Source of the DNA: Mycolicibacterium moriokaense
Lineage (GTDB): Bacteria; Actinomycetota; Actinomycetes; Mycobacteriales; Mycobacteriaceae
DNA length: 64,000 bases
Reading direction: 5' to 3'
NCBI RefSeq assembly: GCF_003347205.1
Contig: NZ_QQBJ01000016.1
Coordinates: forward strand, 84,252 to 148,251
The first letter of the stretch is position 1; the number at the start of each line of letters is the position of its first letter. This document shows, piece by piece, positions 57,582 to 64,000 of the stretch. A program made the position numbers and the translations under genes. The notes below the pieces were generated by a model that had not been told where the DNA came from, did no database searches, and saw nothing but the letters and a program-made list of their open reading frames with translations.

Positions 57582-58235
57582 TCACGTCCAGCTGGCGTGG
57601 CCCTCACGCACCAGCAGCGAGGTCACCGACCCGTGCACCTCCTCGACGGTGATGCCGACCAGCAGGTGATCGCGCCACGCACCGTCGACCTCGAGGTAAC
57701 GCCGCAGCAGCCCCTCCTCGCGGAAGCCGGCCTTGGCCAGCACCGCCCTGCTCGCCGCGTTCTCCGGCCGCACCGTCGCCTCCAAGCGGTGCAGCCGCAC
57801 CGGGCCGAACGCGTGGTCCATGCCCAACGCCAACGCCGCCGTCGCCACTCCCCCGCCGGTATGCGAGCTGGCCACCCAGTACCCGATCCACGCCGACCGC
57901 AATGCGCCGTGGGTGACGTTCCCGATGGTCAGCTGTCCGCTGAACTCGCCGTCGACCTCGATCACATACGGCAGCATGCGCCCCTTGCGCGCCTCCGACC
58001 GCAGGCCCGAGCAAACCGCCGGCCACTGCGAAATCGCATGCCGCGCTTCCCAGTTCACTTCGGTGCTGGGTTCCCACGGCTCCAGGTGCGCCTTGTCGGC
58101 CAACCGGATGCGACTCCACTGAGCCCCGTCGCGCAGCCGCACAGGCCGCAGTTCGACCACGCCGCCGGGCACCCGGATCGGACCGACCGGCATCGGCCAA
58201 CCCGGGTGGGCGGAGGAATTGCGCCACAGGTTCAT
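57582..58235 (-). CDS. rimJ: RimJ-like GNAT N-acetyltransferase
   Basis: 217 aa, N-terminal protein/ribosomal-protein alanine acetyltransferase. The GNAT acetyl-CoA loop corresponds to GYWVASSHTGGGVATAALAL (about residues 132-151), and HRLEATVRPENAASRAVLAK gives the V/Q-x-x-G-x-G/A-type C-terminal part. Position between glpR and glp matches Rv0995. The ATG is at 58235; the frame continues far upstream without homology, inside glp. Likely acetylates an N-terminus, but target proteins are unknown. Confidence 0.9.
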   Translation of the reverse strand: MNLWRNSSAHPGWPMPVGPIRVPGGVVELRPVRLRDGAQWSRIRLADKAHLEPWEPSTEVNWEARHAISQWPAVCSGLRSEARKGRMLPYVIEVDGEFSGQLTIGNVTHGALRSAWIGYWVASSHTGGGVATAALALGMDHAFGPVRLHRLEATVRPENAASRAVLAKAGFREEGLLRRYLEVDGAWRDHLLVGITVEEVHGSVTSLLVREGHASWT

Positions 58236-58255
58236 GACGGGCTCCCGACGATCGC

Positions 58256-59542
58256 TCAGCCGCGCTGGGCCAGGAAGGCGACGTCGACGATCTCGCCGGT
58301 GCGAACTTCGTCGGCCTCGGTCGGGATCATCACCAGACAGTTGGCCTCGGCGAGCGTCGCCAACAGATGCGACGACGCGCCGGGCGCACCGCCGAGCGCC
58401 TGCACCAGGTACTCGCCGGTGTCCTGATCGCGCATCAGCTGACCGCGCAGATAGCCTTTGCGGCCCGCCACCGACGTGATCGGCGACAACGCGCGCGCCT
58501 GCACCACCCGCCGCATCGGCTGCCGCTTGCCCAGCGACAGCCGGATCAGTGGACGCACCATCACCTCGAACACCACCAGCGCGCTGACCGGGTTGGCGGG
58601 CAGCAGGAACACCGGCACGCCCTCGGTTCCGATCTGGCCGAACCCTTGGACCGAACCCGGATGCATCGCGATCCGGGTCACCTCCATCTCGCCCAACTCG
58701 GCGAGCACTGCGCGGACGCTCTCGGCGGCCGCACCGCCGACGGCTCCGGCGATCACCACCACCTCGGCGCGGTTCACCTGACCCTCGACGACGTCGCGCA
58801 ACTCCTTCGGCTCGGTGTCGACGATGCCGACCCGGTTCACCTCGGCGCCCGCATCGCGGCCCGCCGCCGCGAGCGCATAGGAGTTGACGTCGTAGACCTG
58901 GCCGTTGCCGGGAGTCCGCGAGATGTCGACCAGCTCCGGGCCGACGCTCATGATCGACAGCCGCGGCCGCGGATGCACCAGCACCCGCTCGCGCCCGACC
59001 GCCGCCAGCAGGCCGACCTGCGCCGGGCCGATGATCGTGCCCGCCCGCACCGCGACGTCGCCGGGCTGCACGTCGTCGCCGGTGCGCCGCACGTAGGCAC
59101 CGGAGCGCACCGGTCGCAACACGCGCACCCGCGACTGCCCGCCGTCGGTCCAGCGCAGCGGCAACACCGCGTCGGCCAGCGTCGGCATCGGCGCACCGGT
59201 CTGCACCCTGGCGGCCTGCCGCGGCTGCAGCCTGCTCGGCGTCCGCGCGCCCGCCTCGATGGTGCCCATGACGGGCAGGCTGATCTGCTGCTCGCCCGCG
59301 TCGTCTGTCAGGTCTTCGCCGTCGCCGTTCTCGCCGCCGGTAATCGGAGTCACGCCGAGCACGTCGACGCTGCGCACGGCGTAGCCGTCGATCGCCGCCT
59401 GGTCGAAGCCGGGCAGCGGCCGCTCGGTGACCACCTCCTCGGCGCACATCAATCCCTGCGCTTCGGCGATCGCGACTCGGATCGGCCGGGGCGCTACCGC
59501 GGCGGCCGTGACCCGTGCCTGTTGCTCCTCCACCGAACGCAC
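58256..59542 (-). CDS. glp: Glp, gephyrin/MoeA-like cell-division protein
   Basis: 428 aa with the MoeA domain order (MPT-binding, domain III beta barrels). The catalytic signatures are changed: MoeA's SxGDEL is SVGPEL, DSNSY is DVNSY, and GGVS-type VVTTGG is VVIAGAVGG. That argues for a scaffold role, as in corynebacterial Glp, over molybdenum insertion. GTG start at 59542, with GAGAAAGG upstream. It is followed by rimJ and glpR in the same direction, as in Rv0994-Rv0996. A residual Moco role cannot be excluded by reading. Confidence 0.85.
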   Translation of the reverse strand: MRSVEEQQARVTAAAVAPRPIRVAIAEAQGLMCAEEVVTERPLPGFDQAAIDGYAVRSVDVLGVTPITGGENGDGEDLTDDAGEQQISLPVMGTIEAGARTPSRLQPRQAARVQTGAPMPTLADAVLPLRWTDGGQSRVRVLRPVRSGAYVRRTGDDVQPGDVAVRAGTIIGPAQVGLLAAVGRERVLVHPRPRLSIMSVGPELVDISRTPGNGQVYDVNSYALAAAGRDAGAEVNRVGIVDTEPKELRDVVEGQVNRAEVVVIAGAVGGAAAESVRAVLAELGEMEVTRIAMHPGSVQGFGQIGTEGVPVFLLPANPVSALVVFEVMVRPLIRLSLGKRQPMRRVVQARALSPITSVAGRKGYLRGQLMRDQDTGEYLVQALGGAPGASSHLLATLAEANCLVMIPTEADEVRTGEIVDVAFLAQRG

Positions 59543-59579
59543 AAGACGCCTTTCTCCATCGCGGGGCGGTCGTGACGCG

Positions 59580-60491
59580 TCAGCAGTCGATCAGCCCCAA
59601 CCGTTCGACCAACCACCGCCGCAGATCCGGCCCGTAGTCGTCGCGCTTCAACGCAAAGTCAACCGCAGCCTTGAGGTAGCCGCCGGGATTTCCCAGGTCG
59701 TGTCGGTCGCCGCGATGGACGACGACGTGCACCGGATGACCCTCGTTGATCAGCAGGGCGATGGCGTCGGTCAGCTGGATCTCGCCGCCCGCCCCGCGCG
59801 GCACCCTGCGCAGCGCGTCGAAGACTGCCCGGTCGAGCACGTAGCGACCCGCCGCGGCGAACTGCGACGGCGCGTCCTCGGCCTTGGGCTTTTCGAACAT
59901 GCCCTTGACGCGTAACACGTTGGGATTGTTGGTATCTGGCACGGTCTCCACATCGAAGACGCCGTACGCGCTGATCTCTTCCTTCGGCACTTCGATGGCG
60001 CACAGCACCGACCCGCCGCGTTTGGCCCGCACCTTCGACATCGTCTCCAGCACGCCCGTCGGCAACACCAGGTCGTCGGGTAGCAGCACGGCGACGGCGT
60101 CCTCGTCCGGCGCCAGCGCGGATTCCACGCAACTGACCGCGTGCCCCAGGCCGAGCGGTTGGGCCTGCACCACCGACTCCACCTTGATCAACGCGGGCGC
60201 GCGACGGACCTTCTCCAGCATCGACTGCTTGCCGCGGGCCTCCAGCGTGCCCTCGAGAACCAGATCCTCGACGAAGTGGGCGACGACGCCGTCCTTGCCC
60301 TCGGAGGTGACGATGATCAGCCGCTCGGCGCCCGCCTCCGCGGCTTCGGCCGCCACCAGTTCGATGCCGGGCGTGTCCACCACCGGCAACAACTCCTTGG
60401 GCACCGTCTTGGTGGCGGGCAGGAAACGGGTCCCCAGACCAGCGGCTGGGACGACCGCCGTGTGCGGAATCGAGACCTGAGGAGGTGTCAT
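59580..60491 (-). CDS. galU: UTP-glucose-1-phosphate uridylyltransferase
   Basis: 303 aa. Forms UDP-glucose from UTP and glucose-1-phosphate, feeding trehalose, capsule and lipid-sugar synthesis. Motifs are VVPAAGLGTRFLPATK (nucleotide binding), PKELLPV, the LLPDD metal site and the terminal NPGGYLKAAVDFALKR. The ATG at 60491 is the start. It is upstream of glp on the same strand. Conserved in all mycobacteria and the counterpart of Rv0993. Confidence 0.96.
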   Translation of the reverse strand: MTPPQVSIPHTAVVPAAGLGTRFLPATKTVPKELLPVVDTPGIELVAAEAAEAGAERLIIVTSEGKDGVVAHFVEDLVLEGTLEARGKQSMLEKVRRAPALIKVESVVQAQPLGLGHAVSCVESALAPDEDAVAVLLPDDLVLPTGVLETMSKVRAKRGGSVLCAIEVPKEEISAYGVFDVETVPDTNNPNVLRVKGMFEKPKAEDAPSQFAAAGRYVLDRAVFDALRRVPRGAGGEIQLTDAIALLINEGHPVHVVVHRGDRHDLGNPGGYLKAAVDFALKRDDYGPDLRRWLVERLGLIDC

Positions 60492-60555
60492 CGTTCACAC
60501 ACTATCGCCATCGGGTTATGCGCCGCCTGTGTCGGCGCCATGTCATCGTTGAGTC

Positions 60556-61140
60556 GTGGGGTCGCAGACCAAGGACGCGCTACGGGCATCGATCCTGGCC
60601 TCTCGTCGCGCCATTACCCCCGAGGTCCACGACGCGGAGGCCGCCGCGCTGTGCGGTCATCTGCCCGCGCTGGTCGAGCCCGGGCAGACGGTCTGCGCGT
60701 ACGTCCCGATCAGGTTCGAACCGGGCACGATCACGTTGGTGGACAAGCTGTTACAGGTCGGCGCCAGGGTGCTGCTGCCGGTCGCCCGCGAGGACGCACA
60801 CGGCACACCGCAGCCGATGCAGTGGGGGCAATACGAGCCCGACGGCCTGGTCGCGGCCCGGATGGGACTGCGGGAGCCGCGGCAGCCGTGGCTGCCCGCC
60901 GAGGCCGTCGCCGACGCGACGGTGGTGCTGGTGCCCGCGCTCGCCGTCGACCGGGCCGGGATCCGGCTGGGCCGCGGCGCGGGCTTCTACGACCGGACCC
61001 TGCCGTTGGCGCACCCGTCGGCCCGGCTGGTCGCCGTGGTCCGCGACGCCGAGCTGGTCGACGAGCTTCCGGCCGAGCCGCACGACGTCGCGATGACCCA
61101 CGCCCTGACGCCGCGGCGGGCGGTCGTCGAGCTGGGCTGA
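60556..61140 (+). CDS. 5-formyltetrahydrofolate cyclo-ligase
   Basis: 194 aa. Converts 5-formyl-THF to 5,10-methenyl-THF using ATP. Features are the N-terminal SRRAITPEVHDAEAAAL, LLPVAREDAHGTP and the C-terminal RLGRGAGFYDRTL with the conserved Gly-rich loop, then HDVAMTHALTPRR. The start is GTG at 60556. It is divergent from galU, counterpart of Rv0992c. The end of the gene nearly touches the HNH-type gene at 61142. Confidence 0.94.
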   Translation: MGSQTKDALRASILASRRAITPEVHDAEAAALCGHLPALVEPGQTVCAYVPIRFEPGTITLVDKLLQVGARVLLPVAREDAHGTPQPMQWGQYEPDGLVAARMGLREPRQPWLPAEAVADATVVLVPALAVDRAGIRLGRGAGFYDRTLPLAHPSARLVAVVRDAELVDELPAEPHDVAMTHALTPRRAVVELG

Positions 61141-61141
61141 G

Positions 61142-61855
61142 TCAGCACCGCGACAGCACGTCGGCCATCGCGCGCTTCTCGTTGCCCGACACCCACAGCC
61201 CGTAGGCCGACTTCACCGCGATCTGTCGCGCGACGAACTCGCAGCGGAACGCCTGGTTGGGCGGCAGCCACCCGGTGGCATCGCGAAAAGCCTTGTCGAA
61301 GTTGACTTGTGCGCCGACGGCCAGCAGATTGCGCGGGTCGTTGGCGAAGTCGCGGCGGCGCTGATCCTCCCATTCGCGCGCACCCTTGTACCACGCGTCG
61401 GACAGCGAAACGAGATGGTCGATCTGCACGGCGTCCGAGGTCTGCGGGCCGCGGGTGAAGGCGATCACCGCGCCGGTGTAGGGGTCGTGCAGGGTGCCGC
61501 TCTGCGCGTAGCAGGTGCCCGGCCGCACCACCAGGTCGGCGAGGTCGCGGCGCAGTATGTCGTCGCGGGTGTTGCAGCCGTTGTGGCCGAACTCGACGTT
61601 GACGTCGTCGCTCCACGGCTCGCCGAACCGGTACCGCGAGAAGTCCGTGACACGGTCCCAGCCCTTGACCGGCAGCGCCGCCAGCTGCGCCCGAGCCGTT
61701 CCGAACGCCGGGCTTGCGGGGTTGGGCGCCGGTTGCGACGCAGGCGGAGGCGACGCGGCCGGCGCCGGCTCGGGGGGTCTCTGGAAGTGCAGCCAGATCG
61801 CGACGCCGATTCCCAGCGCGAACAGGCCCACCAGCACGGGAATGATGCGGCCCAC
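61142..61855 (-). CDS. Exported HNH/DUF1524-type nuclease
   Basis: 237 aa. An N-terminal hydrophobic helix (about residues 5-22, IPVLVGLFALGIGVAIWL) and a Pro/Ala linker (about 28-50) anchor or export the protein. The catalytic domain has the HNH-like VQIDHLVSLSDAW (Asp-His) and NDPRNLLAV motifs of DUF1524/GmrSD C-terminal nucleases. Six cysteines suggest folding outside the cytoplasm. It is divergent from ruc, with the CIRCE site 10 bp upstream of its start, so it may be heat-controlled too. Physiological DNA or RNA target unknown. Confidence 0.88.
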   Translation of the reverse strand: MGRIIPVLVGLFALGIGVAIWLHFQRPPEPAPAASPPPASQPAPNPASPAFGTARAQLAALPVKGWDRVTDFSRYRFGEPWSDDVNVEFGHNGCNTRDDILRRDLADLVVRPGTCYAQSGTLHDPYTGAVIAFTRGPQTSDAVQIDHLVSLSDAWYKGAREWEDQRRRDFANDPRNLLAVGAQVNFDKAFRDATGWLPPNQAFRCEFVARQIAVKSAYGLWVSGNEKRAMADVLSRC

Positions 61856-61864
61856 ATAGCGGTT

Positions 61865-61891
61865 CTAGCACTTAAGCCGGTAGAGTGCTAA
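61865..61891. promoter_or_regulatory. CIRCE-like HrcA operator
   Basis: CTAGCACTT-N9-GAGTGCTAA. The right arm is the exact CIRCE arm and the left arm has two changes from TTAGCACTC; the 9-bp spacing is exact. It lies between the divergent HNH gene and ruc. HrcA control of the ruc counterpart Rv0991c is documented for M. tuberculosis. Confidence 0.85.
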
Positions 61892-61918
61892 GTAGTTAGA
61901 CCATCACGGAGGGTTTTC

Positions 61919-62278
61919 GTGCCTACCTATTCTTATGCGTGCACCGAATGCGACAACAAGTTCGACGCGGTGCAGGCCTTCAGCGATGACACGCTGACCG
62001 AGTGCCCCAAGTGCGAAGGGCGCCTGCGCAAGCTGTTCGGCAAGGTGGGCGTGGTCTTCAAGGGCAGCGGTTTTTACCGCACCGACAGCCGCGAGGCGTC
62101 CAAGAGCTCGTCGAACGGCTCGTCGAAGAGCTCCGAGTCGTCGAGCTCCTCGGAGTCGTCCAGCTCGTCGGGTTCGTCGGAGAAGAAGTCGGAGTCGACC
62201 AAGTCGGACAGCTCGAGCTCGAGCTCGTCGTCGGCCGGCAGCAGTTCCTCGACGACGGCAGCCGCCGCCTCCAGCTGA
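61919..62278 (+). CDS. ruc: Ruc, redox-regulated chaperone (zinc-ribbon protein)
   Basis: 119 aa. The FmdB-type zinc ribbon is CTECDNKF...CPKCEGRL at about residues 9-36, followed by a Ser-rich disordered tail (about residues 60-118, many SSS runs). In M. tuberculosis Rv0991c (Ruc) an oxidation-sensitive zinc-ribbon protein of this kind joins the DnaK/ClpB system to hold unfolded proteins. The start is GTG at 61919 after CGGAGGG. CIRCE-like site upstream, as for the counterpart. The Ser-rich part is longer and more repetitive than a typical folded domain. Confidence 0.88.
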   Translation: MPTYSYACTECDNKFDAVQAFSDDTLTECPKCEGRLRKLFGKVGVVFKGSGFYRTDSREASKSSSNGSSKSSESSSSSESSSSSGSSEKKSESTKSDSSSSSSSSAGSSSSTTAAAASS

Positions 62279-62466
62279 CGCGCGCCTGACGCAGGGTTCG
62301 CCTGCCCGCCGAGCGTGCAAGCACGGCGTTGTTTCGTCGATTTTTCCGCCAGGGATGCGCACTGGCGTCCGGCTGATGCGCGCTCGGCGTCCGACTGAAA
62401 AGCCAGTTATCCACAGGCCGCCGTAGCGGCGCGCCCGCCGCCGGGATTCATGCCTAGCGTTGCGGC

Positions 62467-63114
62467 ATGGGGGACTCACTCAACCCGTCGCTACTGAGCC
62501 GGCTTGTCCATCAGTGGCGGCCGGACTGGACGCGCACCGTGGCCGCCCGCCGGGCGGTGGCGGGGGCGCTCGTCATCCTCGCCGCGGTCGCCGCGCTGCG
62601 GTCCGACCCGCACGGCGATCAAGCCGACATCGTAGTGGCAGCCCGCGACCTGTCCCCCGGCGTCGAACTGACCGACGCCGACGTGCTGCTGGAAAAGCGT
62701 TCGGCCGCAACCATTCCCGACGGGTCGCAAGCCACCGTCGACAAGGTGGTCGGGGCCACGCTGGCCGGACCGGCCCGTCGCGGCGAGGTACTCACCGATG
62801 TGCGTCTGCTCGGCCCGAGACTGGCCGAGTCGGCAGCGGGTCCCGACGCCCGCATCGTGCCTCTGCATCTGGCCGACATGGCGCTGTTGGACCTCGTGCG
62901 CCCCGGCGACGTGGTCGACGTGCTGGCGGCCGCCGACGACGACGTCGGCCCGCGGGTGGTCGCCACCGACGCGGTGGTGGTGCTGGTGTCGGAGAAGCAG
63001 AAGGGCGCGTCCAACAGTGGCGATCGCGTGGTGCTGGTCGCACTGCCCGCGCACGCCGCCAACGACGTCGCCGGGGCGACATTGATGCAGGCCGTCACGC
63101 TCACTTTCCACTGA
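62467..63114 (+). CDS. SAF-domain protein (CpaB/RcpC-like)
   Basis: 215 aa. An N-terminal anchor (about residues 28-46, RAVAGALVILAAVAALRS) precedes a SAF domain (about 50-120, IVVAARDLSPGVELTDADVL, GATLAGPARRGEVLT) found in Flp pilus assembly CpaB proteins, and then a beta-rich C-terminal part. No pilus genes are next to it, so it may be an orphan Tad-pilus-like or envelope protein. The ATG at 62467. It follows ruc by 188 bp and precedes mscL by 75 bp on the same strand. Confidence 0.82.
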   Translation: MGDSLNPSLLSRLVHQWRPDWTRTVAARRAVAGALVILAAVAALRSDPHGDQADIVVAARDLSPGVELTDADVLLEKRSAATIPDGSQATVDKVVGATLAGPARRGEVLTDVRLLGPRLAESAAGPDARIVPLHLADMALLDLVRPGDVVDVLAAADDDVGPRVVATDAVVVLVSEKQKGASNSGDRVVLVALPAHAANDVAGATLMQAVTLTFH

Positions 63115-63189
63115 CCGGCGCGTCGTCTCAGCGCTAACGTAAGACTTCTCTGGTCTCAATTGGCACACCTGTAGAAAGGGTTTCCACGC

Positions 63190-63645
63190 ATGCTCAAGGG
63201 TTTCAAAGAGTTCTTGTCGCGGGGCAACGTCATCGACCTCGCGGTGGCTGTGGTGATCGGCGCAGCCTTCACCGGATTGGTCACCTCGTTCACCGAAAAG
63301 GTGGTTCAGCCGTTGGTCGACCGTGTCGGCGCAGGCGGCGACCGGGAGTACGGCATCCTCAAAATCTCGCTGGGGGGCGATCCCGAGCAGTTCGTGGACT
63401 TCAACGCGGTGCTGTCGGCGTTCATCAACTTCCTGATCGTCGCCGCCGTGATCTACTTCGTGATCGTGTTGCCCTACAAGAAGCTTCGCGAGCGTGGCGA
63501 GGTGGAGACGGCCCAGGACACGGAGTTGAGCATGCTGACCGAGATCCGCGACCTGTTGGCCGACCAAGCCGGCAAGCCCAAGCAGACCACCGGTCCGGGC
63601 ACCGGCCCTTCCCCCGACAGCGCGGAAACCACCAGCGCCGACTGA
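63190..63645 (+). CDS. mscL: Large-conductance mechanosensitive channel
   Basis: 151 aa. Opens on membrane stretch to release solutes in hypo-osmotic shock and works as a homopentamer. The first pore helix GNVIDLAVAVVIGAAFTGLV (about residues 14-33), a periplasmic loop, the second helix (about residues 70-100, VLSAFINFLIVAAVIYFVIV) and a charged C-terminal bundle are all present. Counterpart of Rv0985c. The ATG at 63190 follows GAAAGGGTTTCCACGC. It is followed by a near-perfect terminator. Confidence 0.97.
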   Translation: MLKGFKEFLSRGNVIDLAVAVVIGAAFTGLVTSFTEKVVQPLVDRVGAGGDREYGILKISLGGDPEQFVDFNAVLSAFINFLIVAAVIYFVIVLPYKKLRERGEVETAQDTELSMLTEIRDLLADQAGKPKQTTGPGTGPSPDSAETTSAD

Positions 63646-63655
63646 AGCACTCCGA

Positions 63656-63701
63656 CATACAAAACAGCCCCCGGCTTTTCGGCCGGGGGCTGTTTTGTAT
63701 G
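63656..63701. terminator. Bidirectional intrinsic terminator
   Basis: Perfect 20-bp inverted repeat, arms 63656-63675 and 63682-63701, with GCCCCCGGC stems, loop TTTTCG, and A-rich and T-rich flanks. It can stop both mscL and the convergent porin gene. Confidence 0.95.
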
Positions 63702-63713
63702 ACTAGCAGGGAG

Positions 63714-64000
63714 TTACTGCATGTCCCAGGGCTCGCCGTAGGTGGTGACGCTGTCACCGGCCGACGAGATCAGCCGCGCGAACGGACGCAGCAGCACGCC
63801 ACCGGCCGCGCCGGTCACGGTGCCGTGTGCGTTGGAGACCGCCACGCCGCCGGCCGGGCCGGACACGTCAACCGAGAAGGTCGCAACCTCTTGGATGCCG
63901 GGGCCGTTACCCAGGTCAGCGCTGATCGACACACCCGGGAACAGGTTCGGCGTAATGACCGAGCCCAGCGGGTTGAAGGTCGGGAACAGCGACGCGTCGT
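63714..64000 (-). CDS. mspA: MspA-family outer-membrane porin, C-terminal part (5' end outside window)
   Basis: The last 94 codons, ending at the TAA 63714-63716. The sequence (NLFPGVSISADLGNGPGIQE, VSGPAGGVAVSNAHGTVTGA, GDSVTTYGEPWDMQ) closely matches the end of M. smegmatis MspA, the octameric goblet porin for small hydrophilic solutes. It could be the mspA, B, C or D paralogue. The signal peptide and N-terminus are outside the window. Terminator shared with mscL. Confidence 0.92.
   Translation of the reverse strand, partial: DASLFPTFNPLGSVITPNLFPGVSISADLGNGPGIQEVATFSVDVSGPAGGVAVSNAHGTVTGAAGGVLLRPFARLISSAGDSVTTYGEPWDMQ

Noticed and set aside
58256-59542. Catalytic molybdopterin molybdenumtransferase (MoeA)
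   Set aside because: Key signatures changed and the neighbours are glpR and rimJ, so Glp fits better.
62095-62260. Serine-codon repeats in ruc as a tandem repeat element
   Set aside because: In-frame Ser-rich tail of the ruc product; no separate element.
62279-62466. Small gene between ruc and the SAF-domain gene
   Set aside because: No start with a ribosome site and no conserved-looking peptide; treated as spacer.

Overview
The window is high-GC actinobacterial DNA and almost certainly comes from a fast-growing Mycolicibacterium. An MspA-type porin runs off the right edge. The block from 56 to 63 kb has the gene content of the Mycobacterium tuberculosis Rv0985c-Rv0996 neighbourhood (mscL, ruc, formyltetrahydrofolate cyclo-ligase, galU, glp, rimJ, glpR). 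Mce proteins, LLM (F420-type) oxidoreductases, a WhiB protein and a mycothiol-type DinB enzyme fit the same genus.

0-36 kb is a large catabolic supercluster. It holds four cytochromes P450 (one cut by the window start), two AveC-like membrane proteins, two tandem LLM oxidoreductases, an aldehyde dehydrogenase, four SDRs, an amidohydrolase, two SnoaL/NTF2 proteins, a nitroreductase and three paralogous dihydrodipicolinate-reductase-like oxidoreductases. It also holds a substrate-binding protein without a signal peptide, a MoxR/CbbQ AAA+ ATPase with a VWA partner, an esterase and a complete mceA-F operon that lacks yrbE permease genes. Three TetR regulators sit in it, one of them a tandem double-TetR protein. 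Three different operator-like motifs recur at the key promoters: CTATACGnnCGTCTAG (437, 1176, 1201), ACCAAAYATCTGTTC-like (15096, 16040, 17770, 33191) and TAATAGTGnnCACTATTA (23085, 35880). I read the region as three interlocked regulons for uptake and oxidation of one class of hydrophobic, probably cyclic, compound. The substrate is not determined.

36-42 kb is mixed: an orphan molybdate-binding lipoprotein with a HTH-TOBE protein, an ECF sigma/anti-sigma pair with a DUF417 membrane protein, a large acyl-CoA dehydrogenase and a WhiB4-like regulator.

42-56 kb looks accessory. It has an AraC remnant, then a PucR-controlled cluster of lower apparent GC (NodB/cyclic-imidase-type hydrolase, epimerase, SDR, APC permease, creatininase-family amidohydrolase). 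Decayed SDR and TetR fragments follow, then a beta-lactamase-like serine hydrolase and a LysR/SDR divergent pair with a TauE transporter, an isochorismatase-like hydrolase and a chloroperoxidase-like hydrolase. This part ends at a tRNA-Ala(CGC) whose 3' end faces the accessory DNA.

56-64 kb is conserved core: GlpR-RimJ-Glp-GalU, folate cyclo-ligase, a secreted HNH-type nuclease, ruc behind a CIRCE/HrcA-type site, a SAF-domain protein, mscL, a near-perfect bidirectional terminator and the porin.
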